A stretch of DNA of 64,000 nt from Malachius bipustulatus. Its lineage: Eukaryota > Arthropoda > Insecta > Coleoptera > Melyridae. Below the pieces are notes generated by a model. That model was not told where the DNA came from. It made no database searches and saw nothing but the letters and a program-made list of their open reading frames with translations. This document shows positions 35,040 to 43,805 of this stretch, piece by piece (within the stretch, counting starts at the first letter, position 1; each line of letters begins with the position of its first letter). The translations under genes were made by a program, and so were the position numbers. Location of the stretch: contig OU342630.1 in assembly GCA_910589415.1 (NCBI GenBank), positions 65,840,186 to 65,904,185 on the forward strand, in the 5' to 3' direction.

Positions 35040-35370
35040 TGTTTCTTTTCACCTCATTGTATATCGCCGTCTTGGCCGGTATTTCCTGAACATTAATTAC
35101 GTCTAGTAACAAATGAGCACCCTGTATCCAGGTCCTAAATGGTGTTTAGGAGTTATTGTTGCATTGACAGGGACCGGTTCGTTGTAATGAACCACTACTA
35201 TCGACATCTCCTTTGATAGATCGTTAAGTCGGTAGCGTAGATACTGGATTTATGACTCTTTTATCAAGATTCGGTGAAATTAATTCCTCACTTTGACTGC
35301 TGTTAACACCTCTTCGCTTTCCCAAACAATACGGCTGGGTGCTGGGTACCTACCTATATACCTATGAGGT
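35040..35370. promoter_or_regulatory. GC-richer island, candidate regulatory DNA
   Basis: Composition rises, with TTTGATAGATCG near 35211 and a lone worn terminus CACCCTGTATCC at 35120 that suggests part of it is old foldback debris. No open frame. Weak compositional evidence only. Confidence 0.25.
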
Positions 35371-35649
35371 GTAAGGAGCAGTAAATTCTAAATGTTAATT
35401 AATCTTCGCACATCGTGATACATGTTTAATACCTGACTCGAAATAGTGATTAGATAATGTAAGTTCTGATTAACTGTACGAGGGTAACTATTACTAGGCA
35501 ATCAAAGTTTCAGAGTTTAATGTAAGTAGGTACCTAAGAATATGGGTGTCCCATTATTGTACCATAAATAGGGATAAAATTTTTCGTATCTATACGATGT
35601 TGGCTAGTCCGAAGGCGTAAACGCGCCACACCAGTTATATAATTTTTTT
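35371..35649. other. AT-rich stretch, nothing recognised
   Basis: No feature seen. Confidence 0.5.
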
Positions 35650-35787
35650 AATTCTGAGTTGAATTCCAACTTTAAATTAGGAATTCTGACTTAAAACTAA
35701 GAATTTCGACTTAAAATTTGGAATTTTCACTTAAAACTATAAGAATTCTAGCTATAAACTTGGAATTCCAACTCAAAACTGAGAACT
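35650..35787. repeat. 22-bp degenerate minisatellite
   Basis: About six units of 20-23 bp follow one another with the consensus GGAATTCYRACTTAAAACTWA. Units differ at a few positions each, and the EcoRI-like GAATTC recurs. No similar array was seen elsewhere in the window. Confidence 0.75.
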
Positions 35788-36229
35788 TTATAGAAAACCA
35801 GAATAAATGTTTTTAGGCGACTGTCACAAAATAATTGCGTAGATGATGGGAAAATAATATCAGGAATAAATATTATACCTAGTCCCTTAAAATATCTCCT
35901 CATTGGCAGCGTGTGCCAGGGCTTTTTTTATTTAATTTCCTAAGGGACGGTCATTTAGTTGAGTTACATTGTACATATGGCACCCTTTGAATAATGTTAG
36001 CTTAAGTATAATAATGACAGCATATGTTCCATTCTATAATACCTAGGTAGGTATATGATAGTGTAGCTAGGTATTGAGTTACAAAAGATTCATCATTAAG
36101 TGAATATATTTGTGTATTATGTCTTCTTGCTGTGGTTCTAAAGCCTTTAAACAGCAGATGTATCATACCGATTGAATCTCCGACCTTTCATAAAATTTCA
36201 GCTTTCCATTTAGTCCACATCCACAAATC
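35788..36229. other. AT-rich stretch, nothing recognised
   Basis: No feature seen. Several TAGGTA runs typical of this genome occur near 36045. Confidence 0.5.
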
Positions 36230-36560
36230 TGTAAAATCAATAGAATCACCGCCTGCATCTGCATGTTCAAGGTGTGTAGGTCAGCTGGCGTCCGACCTTC
36301 CTATTTCAGCCAGCAGCTGGCACAGTAACCCTTCAGTCGAGCATTCTTCCTCGGATAGATTATCTACAAGGGCAGGTGGGCTTTGACTCCCGGAGGTCTC
36401 GAGAAAAACTGACCGAATCCCGATAGAGCATAAAAGTCCCTGCTGGCGACCAATAACCGGTCTAAACTTACACCCAACTCCGGGAAGTTGCCGGAAAGTT
36501 CTAGCCATGAAAGAGGCATCAACTGGCCCGCCGGCCATGCAAATGCTCGACACAGCCCTG
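36230..36560. promoter_or_regulatory. GC-rich island, open on both strands
   Basis: Open frames cover it on the plus (to 36386) and minus (36281-36553) strands, neither with a known domain. On the plus strand an acceptor-like TTCCTATTTCAG ends at 36309, and a donor-like GGGCAG/GTGGGC follows at about 36376, bounding a Ser-rich 66-bp segment. E-box CAGCTG occurs at 36277 and 36312. It may be a conserved noncoding element or a small exon; the two cannot be separated here. Confidence 0.3.
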
Positions 36561-38039
36561 CTGAAAATTTACATGTCTATCATATTGAGATATCCGAGCA
36601 ACTTCGGAGAAAGTGGTGAAGTTTTTCGTGACAGGATGTGGCGACAATATTTCGTGGAAAAATTTAAACTTGATTTGAGAAGTTTTAAATAAAATCTTTA
36701 AATTAAATTATACTTATAGCAAAAGGAAGGCAACCATTATCGTATTTTTCGTCTAGTACCTATTCAGATAAGAAGTGCTGTGTCTGTATGCAGCGGTAAC
36801 CGGTGTTTTATCAGTCTCAAGGATCATCAGGAATCATGACTTGGATCTGTACCATGATTTTATAAATAATGACTCGAGTAATGATCGTTCCACTTTCTGA
36901 GATTCTGTTGCTTTAACATAATTAATTATTAATAAACCAGATTTCTATTAGAATACCCCCAAACGGGATATAATTATAAGAAATCATGAGCATTCTTATC
37001 ATAATGTGTTTGGAAGATTAGAAAGAAAATTTTGAAAACCAAATTTAGGTGAAGGAGAATTTCTAAAATAAATTATAAAAATTAAAGAAAAATAAAATCA
37101 ATAAACTAGGTGAGGTAAGACGACGTTCTTAAGACAGTTAGAGTTGTTTATAACGATAAATAAAAAAACGTGTAAATAAAAATAATTTTATAGGACATTT
37201 ATTTCATTCAAAGCCAGGAGAATCCCTTTCATAAAAATTTATAAACTTTTCGTAAAATAAACTACAAGAAAACTGTTACTGTTAGACTGAAAATGATGCG
37301 CAAAAAAATACGAAAGCGTGAATTTTTTATTTCGAGAAAATTTGCTCAATTGTTACAAATTAACTGGTGAATAAAAAATTATTATTTTTATTTACTGTTT
37401 AAAAACAAGTGCAAATTGGATTACCATACAGAAAGAAAAAAAAATTAAAGCGGTAAAGTTTTAGGTTAATATGACGTCATCCACTATTTTTTTTTTAAAG
37501 ACAACCCTGTTCTTTTATTTCTTATTTGAGAAGGTTATAATGTATTACACATAAATTTCTCAAAGTTTCTTAAATTCTACTCCTTGTCATCATTTACGAT
37601 TAAAAAAATTAAATAAACAAACAAATAAAAAAAGAGAATTAAAACCACAGAAAACACTTTACATGGGAACATAATAATCAATTTTAATTGTGTTTGTTTT
37701 TTTGGGAATTGATCAGCAATACAATTTTGAAACTTTGAGAAAACGATAGGCCTTTTTAAACTCTTAAACATCACCTACAAAGTATACGAAAACACCTTAT
37801 GTAATACTGAAATTGTACACATACGTTGATACAAAACATTTTTAGAAGTCAAAAAAATCTGGTTTCCCTATTTGACAAAGCTCAAACTCCATCAAAAGCA
37901 TTATTTATTAAAGGATAAAAAGCTTTAGGATGTACACAATAATAACGCTGTTGACAGATGCGCCCCAGTTTCATAAATTCCGCCTGCCACAACATCATCG
38001 AATATAACCAAAACAAATTTCAATCAATTAACTTTTTAG
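36561..38039. other. AT-rich stretch, nothing recognised
   Basis: No element, gene or promoter supported. The open frame 37577-37774 (minus) is low-complexity. Confidence 0.5.
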
Positions 38040-38370
38040 CTTTAAACTTTCTTGCCATCATTATTATTCTCCGGTAAGGTTTATAAAACCGGAGGCAATC
38101 ATTTCACAAGAGAAGAAAAGACGAGGAAACAACAACCTTGGGAACGAAATAATTTACAGGTGCCGGTCGTATAGGAGGCAATTTAAAAATCGAAGCAGGC
38201 CATAAAAAAGGAAGAATCTGGACCAATCAGTGCGAAGCAGAGGGACAGGTGGCTACCACGGCCGCCAAGATACCGGTCCTCACGGCGCGGCACATAATCA
38301 CGGCACTACGCGATCCGCTGCACCCGGACTGGACAGGTTCTTCAGGGGCTTCTCGAACATCAACCACGTT
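38040..38370. promoter_or_regulatory. GC-rich island, candidate enhancer or exon
   Basis: Text includes GGCCATAAAA (Abd-B/Caudal-type site, about 38198), GTTTATAAAACC, CCAATCAG (38223-38230) and a GC-rich run 38240-38340. Two plus-strand frames are open across 38225-38390, one rich in Thr/Ala, the other in Gly/His, with GC-rich third positions; neither matches a family I know. A regulatory element is the more cautious reading. Confidence 0.3.
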
Positions 38371-39851
38371 CAATTTTTTACGGGATCCACTCTATGATCA
38401 TAAAATTTTACTCTCACTATTTTTTCAATCTGAACTTTTCAGTTTTCTGCTGCGAGGTAATTGGAATAGGAATAGTCGAGCTTTTCAATAAACTTTTAGA
38501 ATCATTTATCTATATTTCGTTAAAAATGTTATCGCGTTATTATTCGAGAGCTTTCTTCTGTGTTCTTATAGGTACTTATTTTTTTTATAGAAATAAAGCT
38601 GTTTGTTACTTTGATCGATATTTATTATTCATTACCTTAGAATTGATATTATTAATGACTACAATGTGACATCATTGCTTGTTTAAGGAGATGAGGTGAT
38701 ATAAAATTAAGACAGCGATGCAAGACTGATGAGATGAGTGATGACTTTAGGTCTCTTTTGATATTGTTTCCTTCAATTATGCTGTCAGCTCTCCAGTAGT
38801 TTTGTTACATATTTGAATAATAATAAAAAAAATTGAGAAGAATCCACCTTGTCAGTTATTTCCTCTATTTCTCATAGTTGCTCTACTAATCTGAAGAACA
38901 ATCGATTCGATTCAGATCATAAAAAAATATTTTTTTGGCCAGATTTTTGCATTGCGGTAATCTTGATATTGAACATAGCTACAATTCTCTTCACTTGTCT
39001 GTCTTATTGGTTCCAGTCGACGAAACTTATAGGTACTAATCCAGAAAAAAACATGAGAAGAATCCTGTTATTATAGGTATCTGTTATACCTATTCGTTCA
39101 TAAAACTGATAGATTATTAGGATATTAGCTCATCAATATAAATTTTTCTAGTACATAATAAAACAAGTAACCATTAGCTTATATATTTCCAAGCACTTTT
39201 AATGGATGTACATACCTAACTAAAAAAAAGTAGGTATCTCGTTAACCCATTCGAAAACTCAAGGTAAAGTGATATCCTCTACAAGTTTAGCGGTCATGAA
39301 TTGGTATCACGCATAACAGGTAGATATTGTAACAGGTGTAGCCACTCATATAAAGCACAAATTTTAAATCATCCACTGGATGTTGTTATTGTTATACAAA
39401 TAGAATGCGGAATATTTCCTTCCCTCGTGTTACATTGGAGGCGTTATTGAATATATTTGTTCTCATGTGACAAACAGCAATAGTAGAACTCTCCGGGGTA
39501 CAACTTTTTGCTAAAAATATAATTTATTGCATAATTCATTTTATTTTGAATTTATTTGTGTTTCAGTTCTCGGCATGGAATCGGTTTTTGCAGGAGGTAG
39601 GTATTATATTTCCCATATATAGATGAATATAAAAATTATACAATTGGTTTTGATTTATAACCGTAATTTTCTGCTCTTCACAGTGATTGTTATAGCAAAG
39701 TCAATGCAATCCCTCCCAGTGACGAGAATTTTTTGTTTTGCTTTTGTCTTCTGTGGGAAATCATATACCGGTTTTTATGAAATTTTGATTATACCTATAA
39801 CTATGATGTCGATTTTTATTCTCAAATGTATTACACAGTGTGTAAGCATTA
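38371..39851. other. AT-rich stretch with hydrophobic chance frames
   Basis: Open frames at 38394, 38849 and 39623 encode hydrophobic, membrane-like peptides, as expected for translated A/T-rich DNA. A 30-bp segment 39567-39596 is bounded by a good acceptor (TTTATTTGTGTTTCAG) and a donor (GAG/GTAGGT) and is open in frame. This is a possible microexon but has no other support. Confidence 0.4.
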
Positions 39852-40470
39852 GAGAATTTTATGACTTACCAGAAACCGCTCGCCAAAATATCATGGCTGT
39901 CTTAGGTTTTGAGATACATATTTTGAAGAAACTGGGATGCTAAATTTTCTAAATACCATCATAGCTTGTCTATTTCTTAATATTTAAAAAAAAATTAAAA
40001 GCTCATTCTTAGGGCAACTTTTTATATAGAGTCTGACCTATTTAGTCTGATTTTAATTTCCACTTTTCGGCTAATAGAAATTATCATCACCTTTACTTGT
40101 TGTTAAGACCCTAATACTTTTTACTAGTTCAGAATATTGTTTTATTACCTTTTTTAATAAAACAAAAAAATATATTTACCCCTTTTTTTCAATAAATAAA
40201 AATTATTTAAACTAAATCTATTGAAAATATATTTTTGCAATTTTATTAAAAAATAGAGTATTATATAACATGTACTAAGTAGGTACATGACAAGTCGTAT
40301 TGTTTTCTTCAATGTTCTTTTATTTGTCAAAATAAATGTGAAAAATTAAAAAAAAAATGGATTTAAAAAATGCAGCGTCTTAGTGGTTTCAAAATATAAA
40401 TGTCTCAAAATTTAAGATAACAATGATGGTTTGGCGAGCGGTTTCAGGTAGGTCAGTCATAAAATTCTCC
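39852..40470. mobile_element. Inverted-repeat (foldback) unit, about 620 bp
   Basis: The segment GAGAATTTTATGACTTACC onward (39852-39941) recurs inverted at 40378-40470, including an exact GAAACCGCTCGCCAAA block. The spacer is very AT-rich. The left arm overlaps the 3' end of the open frame 39623-39943, which argues that this frame is not a gene. It lies immediately left of the BEL/Pao composite. Confidence 0.6.
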
Positions 40471-40949
40471 AAAAAATTTCCTATCTAAACAGTCTCATAC
40501 CTATATCTCCTACAGCAGCCGAGATCCCAATGCAGCACCAACCTGGGACACACGGTATAATATCTTGAAATACGCTCAAGTGACTTGAGACAGACTCGAG
40601 ACCATATTTTCCTACAAAACATATAGGTACACTAATAATGGTAGGATTGGTTTTATTAAATGATGCTTTAAGCTTTTTAGGCTAGCCTCTCAAATCTCCA
40701 AAATGCGCAGAATTTGGCCCATTAAATTGCTAACTAAGGGTAAAAACATAGTAGAACGACGAGGCTAGAGGCACAGCGACAAGGTAAGCGACGCGGCCTT
40801 TATTTCATCGTGTATGGTAATGAAGCCAAACATAGTGAAGAGGTTCACGCAGTACTAAGCGCCGAGACAAGCGAGGCGATGCGCGTCGAGATAAAAATTG
40901 TATTTACTATCGCGTTGATACTGGACGGTTCTAGCTGCATTCTTTTTAA

Positions 40950-41525
40950 GGGTAAAAACATAGTAGAACGACGAGGCTAGAGGCACAGCGACGAGGTAAG
41001 CGACGATATAAGCGACGAGACAGGACACATGCACATAGTGAGGAGACAGAAGTTGCGATTTACTACTTTGACTTTCCAAACTCAATTCAGTATGAACAAT
41101 GTTTTCCGACAGTGAAGATGACATTTTATTCAATAATGCCGCGCTTCGCGGGCTTATTATTATTGCAATGGGAAGTTTGGACAAAACTTATTCTGTACAT
41201 CCTATTAATAAAGTATGCAAACGGTTTGGACAGTACCATACATTATTTTCTGAGCTGCTCAAGCAGCAGCCAGACCGATTTTTTGAATATTTGAGAATAG
41301 ACATTGCCAAAACTTAAAAAGAATGCAGCTAGAACCGTCCAGTATCAACGCGATAGTAAATACAATTTTTATCTCGACGCGCATCGCCTCGCTTGTCTCG
41401 GCGCTTAGTACTGCGTGAACCTCTTCACTATGTTTGGCTTCATTACCATACACGATGAAATAAAAGCCGCGTCGCTTACCTCGTCGCTGTGCCTCTAGCC
41501 TCGTCGTTCTACTATGTTTTTACCC
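40950..41525 (+). mobile_element. Inner Harbinger copy inserted in its own relative
   Basis: A complete 576-bp unit runs from GGGTAAAAACATAG to CTATGTTTTTACCC with a TAA on each side (40947-40949 and 41526-41528), the expected Harbinger target duplication. It keeps the 5' end with the start of the transposase and the 3' end but lacks the middle, so it is an internal-deletion derivative. It sits exactly at the 'ACTTAAAAAG' junction of the outer copy, and that same junction is visible inside itself at 41313-41322, which proves the nesting order. Confidence 0.85.
41099..41317 (+). pseudogene. Harbinger transposase N-terminal fragment
   Basis: Starting at ATG 41099, an acidic leader (FSDSEDD) leads into 'YSVHPINKVCKRFGQYHTLF' and 'RFFEYLRI'. 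This is the signature start of insect PIF/Harbinger nucleases (HARBI1-like), normally about 350 residues. The frame ends after 72 codons where the internal deletion joins the 3' end of the element, so the DDE nuclease core is absent. Upstream there is a short leader after the terminal repeat. The inverted partial copy in the outer element covers the same coding part. Confidence 0.8.
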
Positions 41526-41896
41526 TAAGTTTTGGCAATGTCTATTCTCAAATATTCAAAAAATCGGTCTGGCTGCTGCTTGAGCAGCTCAGAAAATAAT
41601 GTATGGTACTGTCCAAACCGTTTGCATACTTTATTAATAGGATGTAAGTACAGAATATTATATCATAATTAATTATTGAAAAGTTTGACAAATTCATCTT
41701 GTGACTACTTCAAAAAATTATACAAAAAATTTAGTGCTTTGTTTGTCCAGTGAAATTAGTATAGGTATACCATTGTTTGAATAGACCTTGTGGTCTTCCT
41801 CGTCTTGATGAGAATCGTCTAAAAGTCGAAATTAAATTTCCAGACGTAAAATCTGACACAATCTCAAAATGCCTGGTTAAAAAGCAGACAGTTACC

Positions 41897-43434
41897 TATA
41901 CCGGATGTCCGGGAAAAAGTGATAAGTCGCTCATAATTTTTTTTCCTAGCGCGGCCCTCTCCACGGAGATACGGCCTAAAGGACGCCGTTGGAAATCAAT
42001 TTTTCTTGAATGCTTACATTTTTAACACCCTGCATGATAAGGAGTTAAAAAAAATAAAAATTGGATACCTTGGACAATAAGCTACAGAAGAGGTACTCTT
42101 GTTCTTGTTGATAAAATGAACCGTTTTCGAGAAAAAAAAATAACAGTGTAATGTACATTTTGTACTTACTGGCTAAATGCCAGCGACCCGGAGACAACCG
42201 CGTTGCGCGCGTCGCATGAGTGAGTGATGATGATGGCTTTTAGTTCAGTGCAAACACGGCCGGCTGGAGGCCTCGAGTTTCGTCGACCTCGACTGTCGAG
42301 TTTCGATCCTGTACGCCGATACCTGAGATCTCACCTTTCTTTTCTCTCCTGGAGTTCGCTTGAAGAAGGTCGTTTCGGCAAAAAATTTATTATTGTTTTA
42401 ATTGTACAAATCATATTTCCTTTTAATACAAAGAGGAAAACAGCAATTAATCCGATCGAGTTTCGCCCGCATGTAAAATTTGTTGATTACATTTTTATCT
42501 TAATTATCTTGAGGATGGGACATAATTTTATGTAACCCTGGTAGGCCAGAACTCGATCGTTAACACCACCAAGAGTGTCGCTGATACGTATACTGAAATT
42601 TCAGCTTTTCCTACGGGAGCAAGTTCTTCTACAGGAGCAAGTTTTCCCTACTGGACCGACGTTTCATACCGGAGCACACTCTTCATACCTGAGATCACTT
42701 TTCCGATTGGACAACCTTTGTCTTCGTACCGAAGTGCACCTGATCCAGGGGCACACATAGGTAGTACTGGAGCTGCTGATCTGACCCCCGCAGCAGCTGA
42801 ACCAATAAATAGCAGCCGAACCTGAGCCACCCAGAGCCCCGGCTGAAAACCTTCATCCTCGCACAGGAGAGCCTACGAAGATAAGTGCCTTCACTGGTCC
42901 AATTTTACCACCCCTTTCATTCGGCTGATCTCAACGTTTTTTATTTTGTTAACCGTGCTCAAGATTATGTGATACTTAATAGCTGTGATTTTTTTTAAAT
43001 AAAGAGTACCTGTTGTTCTGCTGACCCGCTTGTTATTGTTGACCTTCTTAGATTGGCAACTCAACCCACGACCCTTGTTGTCTTTTATTTGTCTCATGCT
43101 CTCAACGGTTATTTTTCCCCTCTAGGGTAAAATAATTCGTTTCAACAGAATTAATGTTTTATGTCTATTAAATTGGAGAACCACGATTTCTAATTTTTTT
43201 TTGTCTGCAACAAAGTTGGATACGAAAGAAAAATAAATAAAAAAAAAATTAAGTAGGTAGGTAGTTTAATAAAAGTTATTCGAGAAAAATTGATCTCCAA
43301 TGGCGTCCTTTAGGAGGCCATATCTCTCCGTAGAGAGGGCCGCTAGGAAAAAAATTATAAGAACTTGTCGTCTTTTTTTTAATGTTCTATCTGATTTCGA
43401 TAGATATCCAACATTTTCCCAGACACCCTGTATA
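41897..43434. mobile_element. Foldback element inserted in the integrase
   Basis: The left end TATACCGGATGTCCGGG (worn TATACAGGGTGTC) and right end ...ACACCCTGTATA flank inverted arms of roughly 170 bp, anchored by TTTTCCTAGCG(CG)GCCCTCTC, ACGGAGA and CTAAAGGACGCC(G/A)TTGG. TA lies at both junctions with integrase sequence, which resumes in register on either side. Without the central LTR-like block the element would be about 540 bp, like its relatives. Confidence 0.7.
42147..43144 (+). mobile_element. Probable solo LTR inside the foldback
   Basis: A 998-bp block starting TGTAATGT and ending TTTCA is flanked by ACAG on both sides (42143-42146 and 43145-43148). It is much richer in G/C than the arms, has an initiator-like TTCAGTG at about 42245 and AATAAAG at about 42999, as an LTR promoter and poly-A site would. 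It contains a 103-codon open frame (42224-42535) without a known domain. TG...CA ends and a 4-bp duplication fit an LTR left by recombination; the family is unknown and the boundaries are inferred. Confidence 0.4.
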
Positions 43435-43805
43435 TGACTTGAAAAACTCTTGCCTTTCCTACCTCTTAATATGAATGGACCAGCAACATCTAAAAAGGAA
43501 TAGTCATTGTAACCCTATATCCTCAGGTAAATCGGCCATAATAGGGTCAATAGTTTTAAGTTTGAGCTTAAAACACTTTAAACATACATGATGTGGGCCA
43601 AAATTCTTGTTTAACAATAAAAAGAAATAGGTAGTTGTGGTGGCGCATGGCAGTAAATTTTGTGATAGTGCTCGAGAATTTATCTTGTTAAATAATGTTT
43701 ATAGTTCAATATTAATGTTTATGGTGTTCAAAATTTATCTTCAAAATTGAATGCTTAACGCGAGCCCCAACTCGGAAAAGACCCTCCACTATCTAAAAAC
43801 GGCGA

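Larger units (their letters stand above)
40738..41655 (-). mobile_element. Outer Harbinger copy, minus orientation, 5'-truncated
   Basis: The terminal repeat GGGTAAAAACATAGTAG at 40738 is preceded by TAA (40735-40737). The copy runs in minus orientation: its 3' part is 40738-40949 and its transposase-coding 5' part is 41526-41655, interrupted by the inner copy. The 5' terminal repeat is missing beyond about 41655, where BEL/Pao integrase sequence starts. PIF/Harbinger elements use 3-bp TWA targets, which fits. Confidence 0.75.
40495..43805 (-). pseudogene. BEL/Pao integrase remnant, split by nested insertions
   Basis: Reading the minus strand from right to left gives, in order, a zinc-binding region (43805-43435: 'GLFRVGARVKHSIL', 'CLKCFKLKLKTIDPIMADLP', 'VAGPFILRGRKG'), then after a gap the catalytic core (41896-41660: 'FEIVSDFTSGNLISTFRRF', 'SSRRGRP', 'TYTNF'), then after a second gap the downstream core (40734-40495: 'FNGPNSAHFGD', 'VSSHLSVF'). 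The order and spacing match a BEL/Pao LTR-retrotransposon integrase, the enzyme that inserts the cDNA. Stops, shifts and a lost catalytic Asp in the DNGTNF block show it is dead. No LTRs or other domains of this copy were found. Confidence 0.8.

Noticed and set aside
35640..35790. Repeated GAATTC units as a CRISPR array
   Set aside because: Units are contiguous without unique spacers, and the DNA is eukaryotic.
38394..39943. Hydrophobic open frames (38394, 38849, 39623) as exons of a membrane receptor
   Set aside because: Hydrophobic peptides are the expected translation of T-rich DNA, no conserved receptor motif was found, and the last frame ends inside an inverted repeat.
42224..42535. 103-codon plus-strand frame as a gene
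   Set aside because: It lies within the probable solo LTR, has no domain, and ends in low-complexity sequence.
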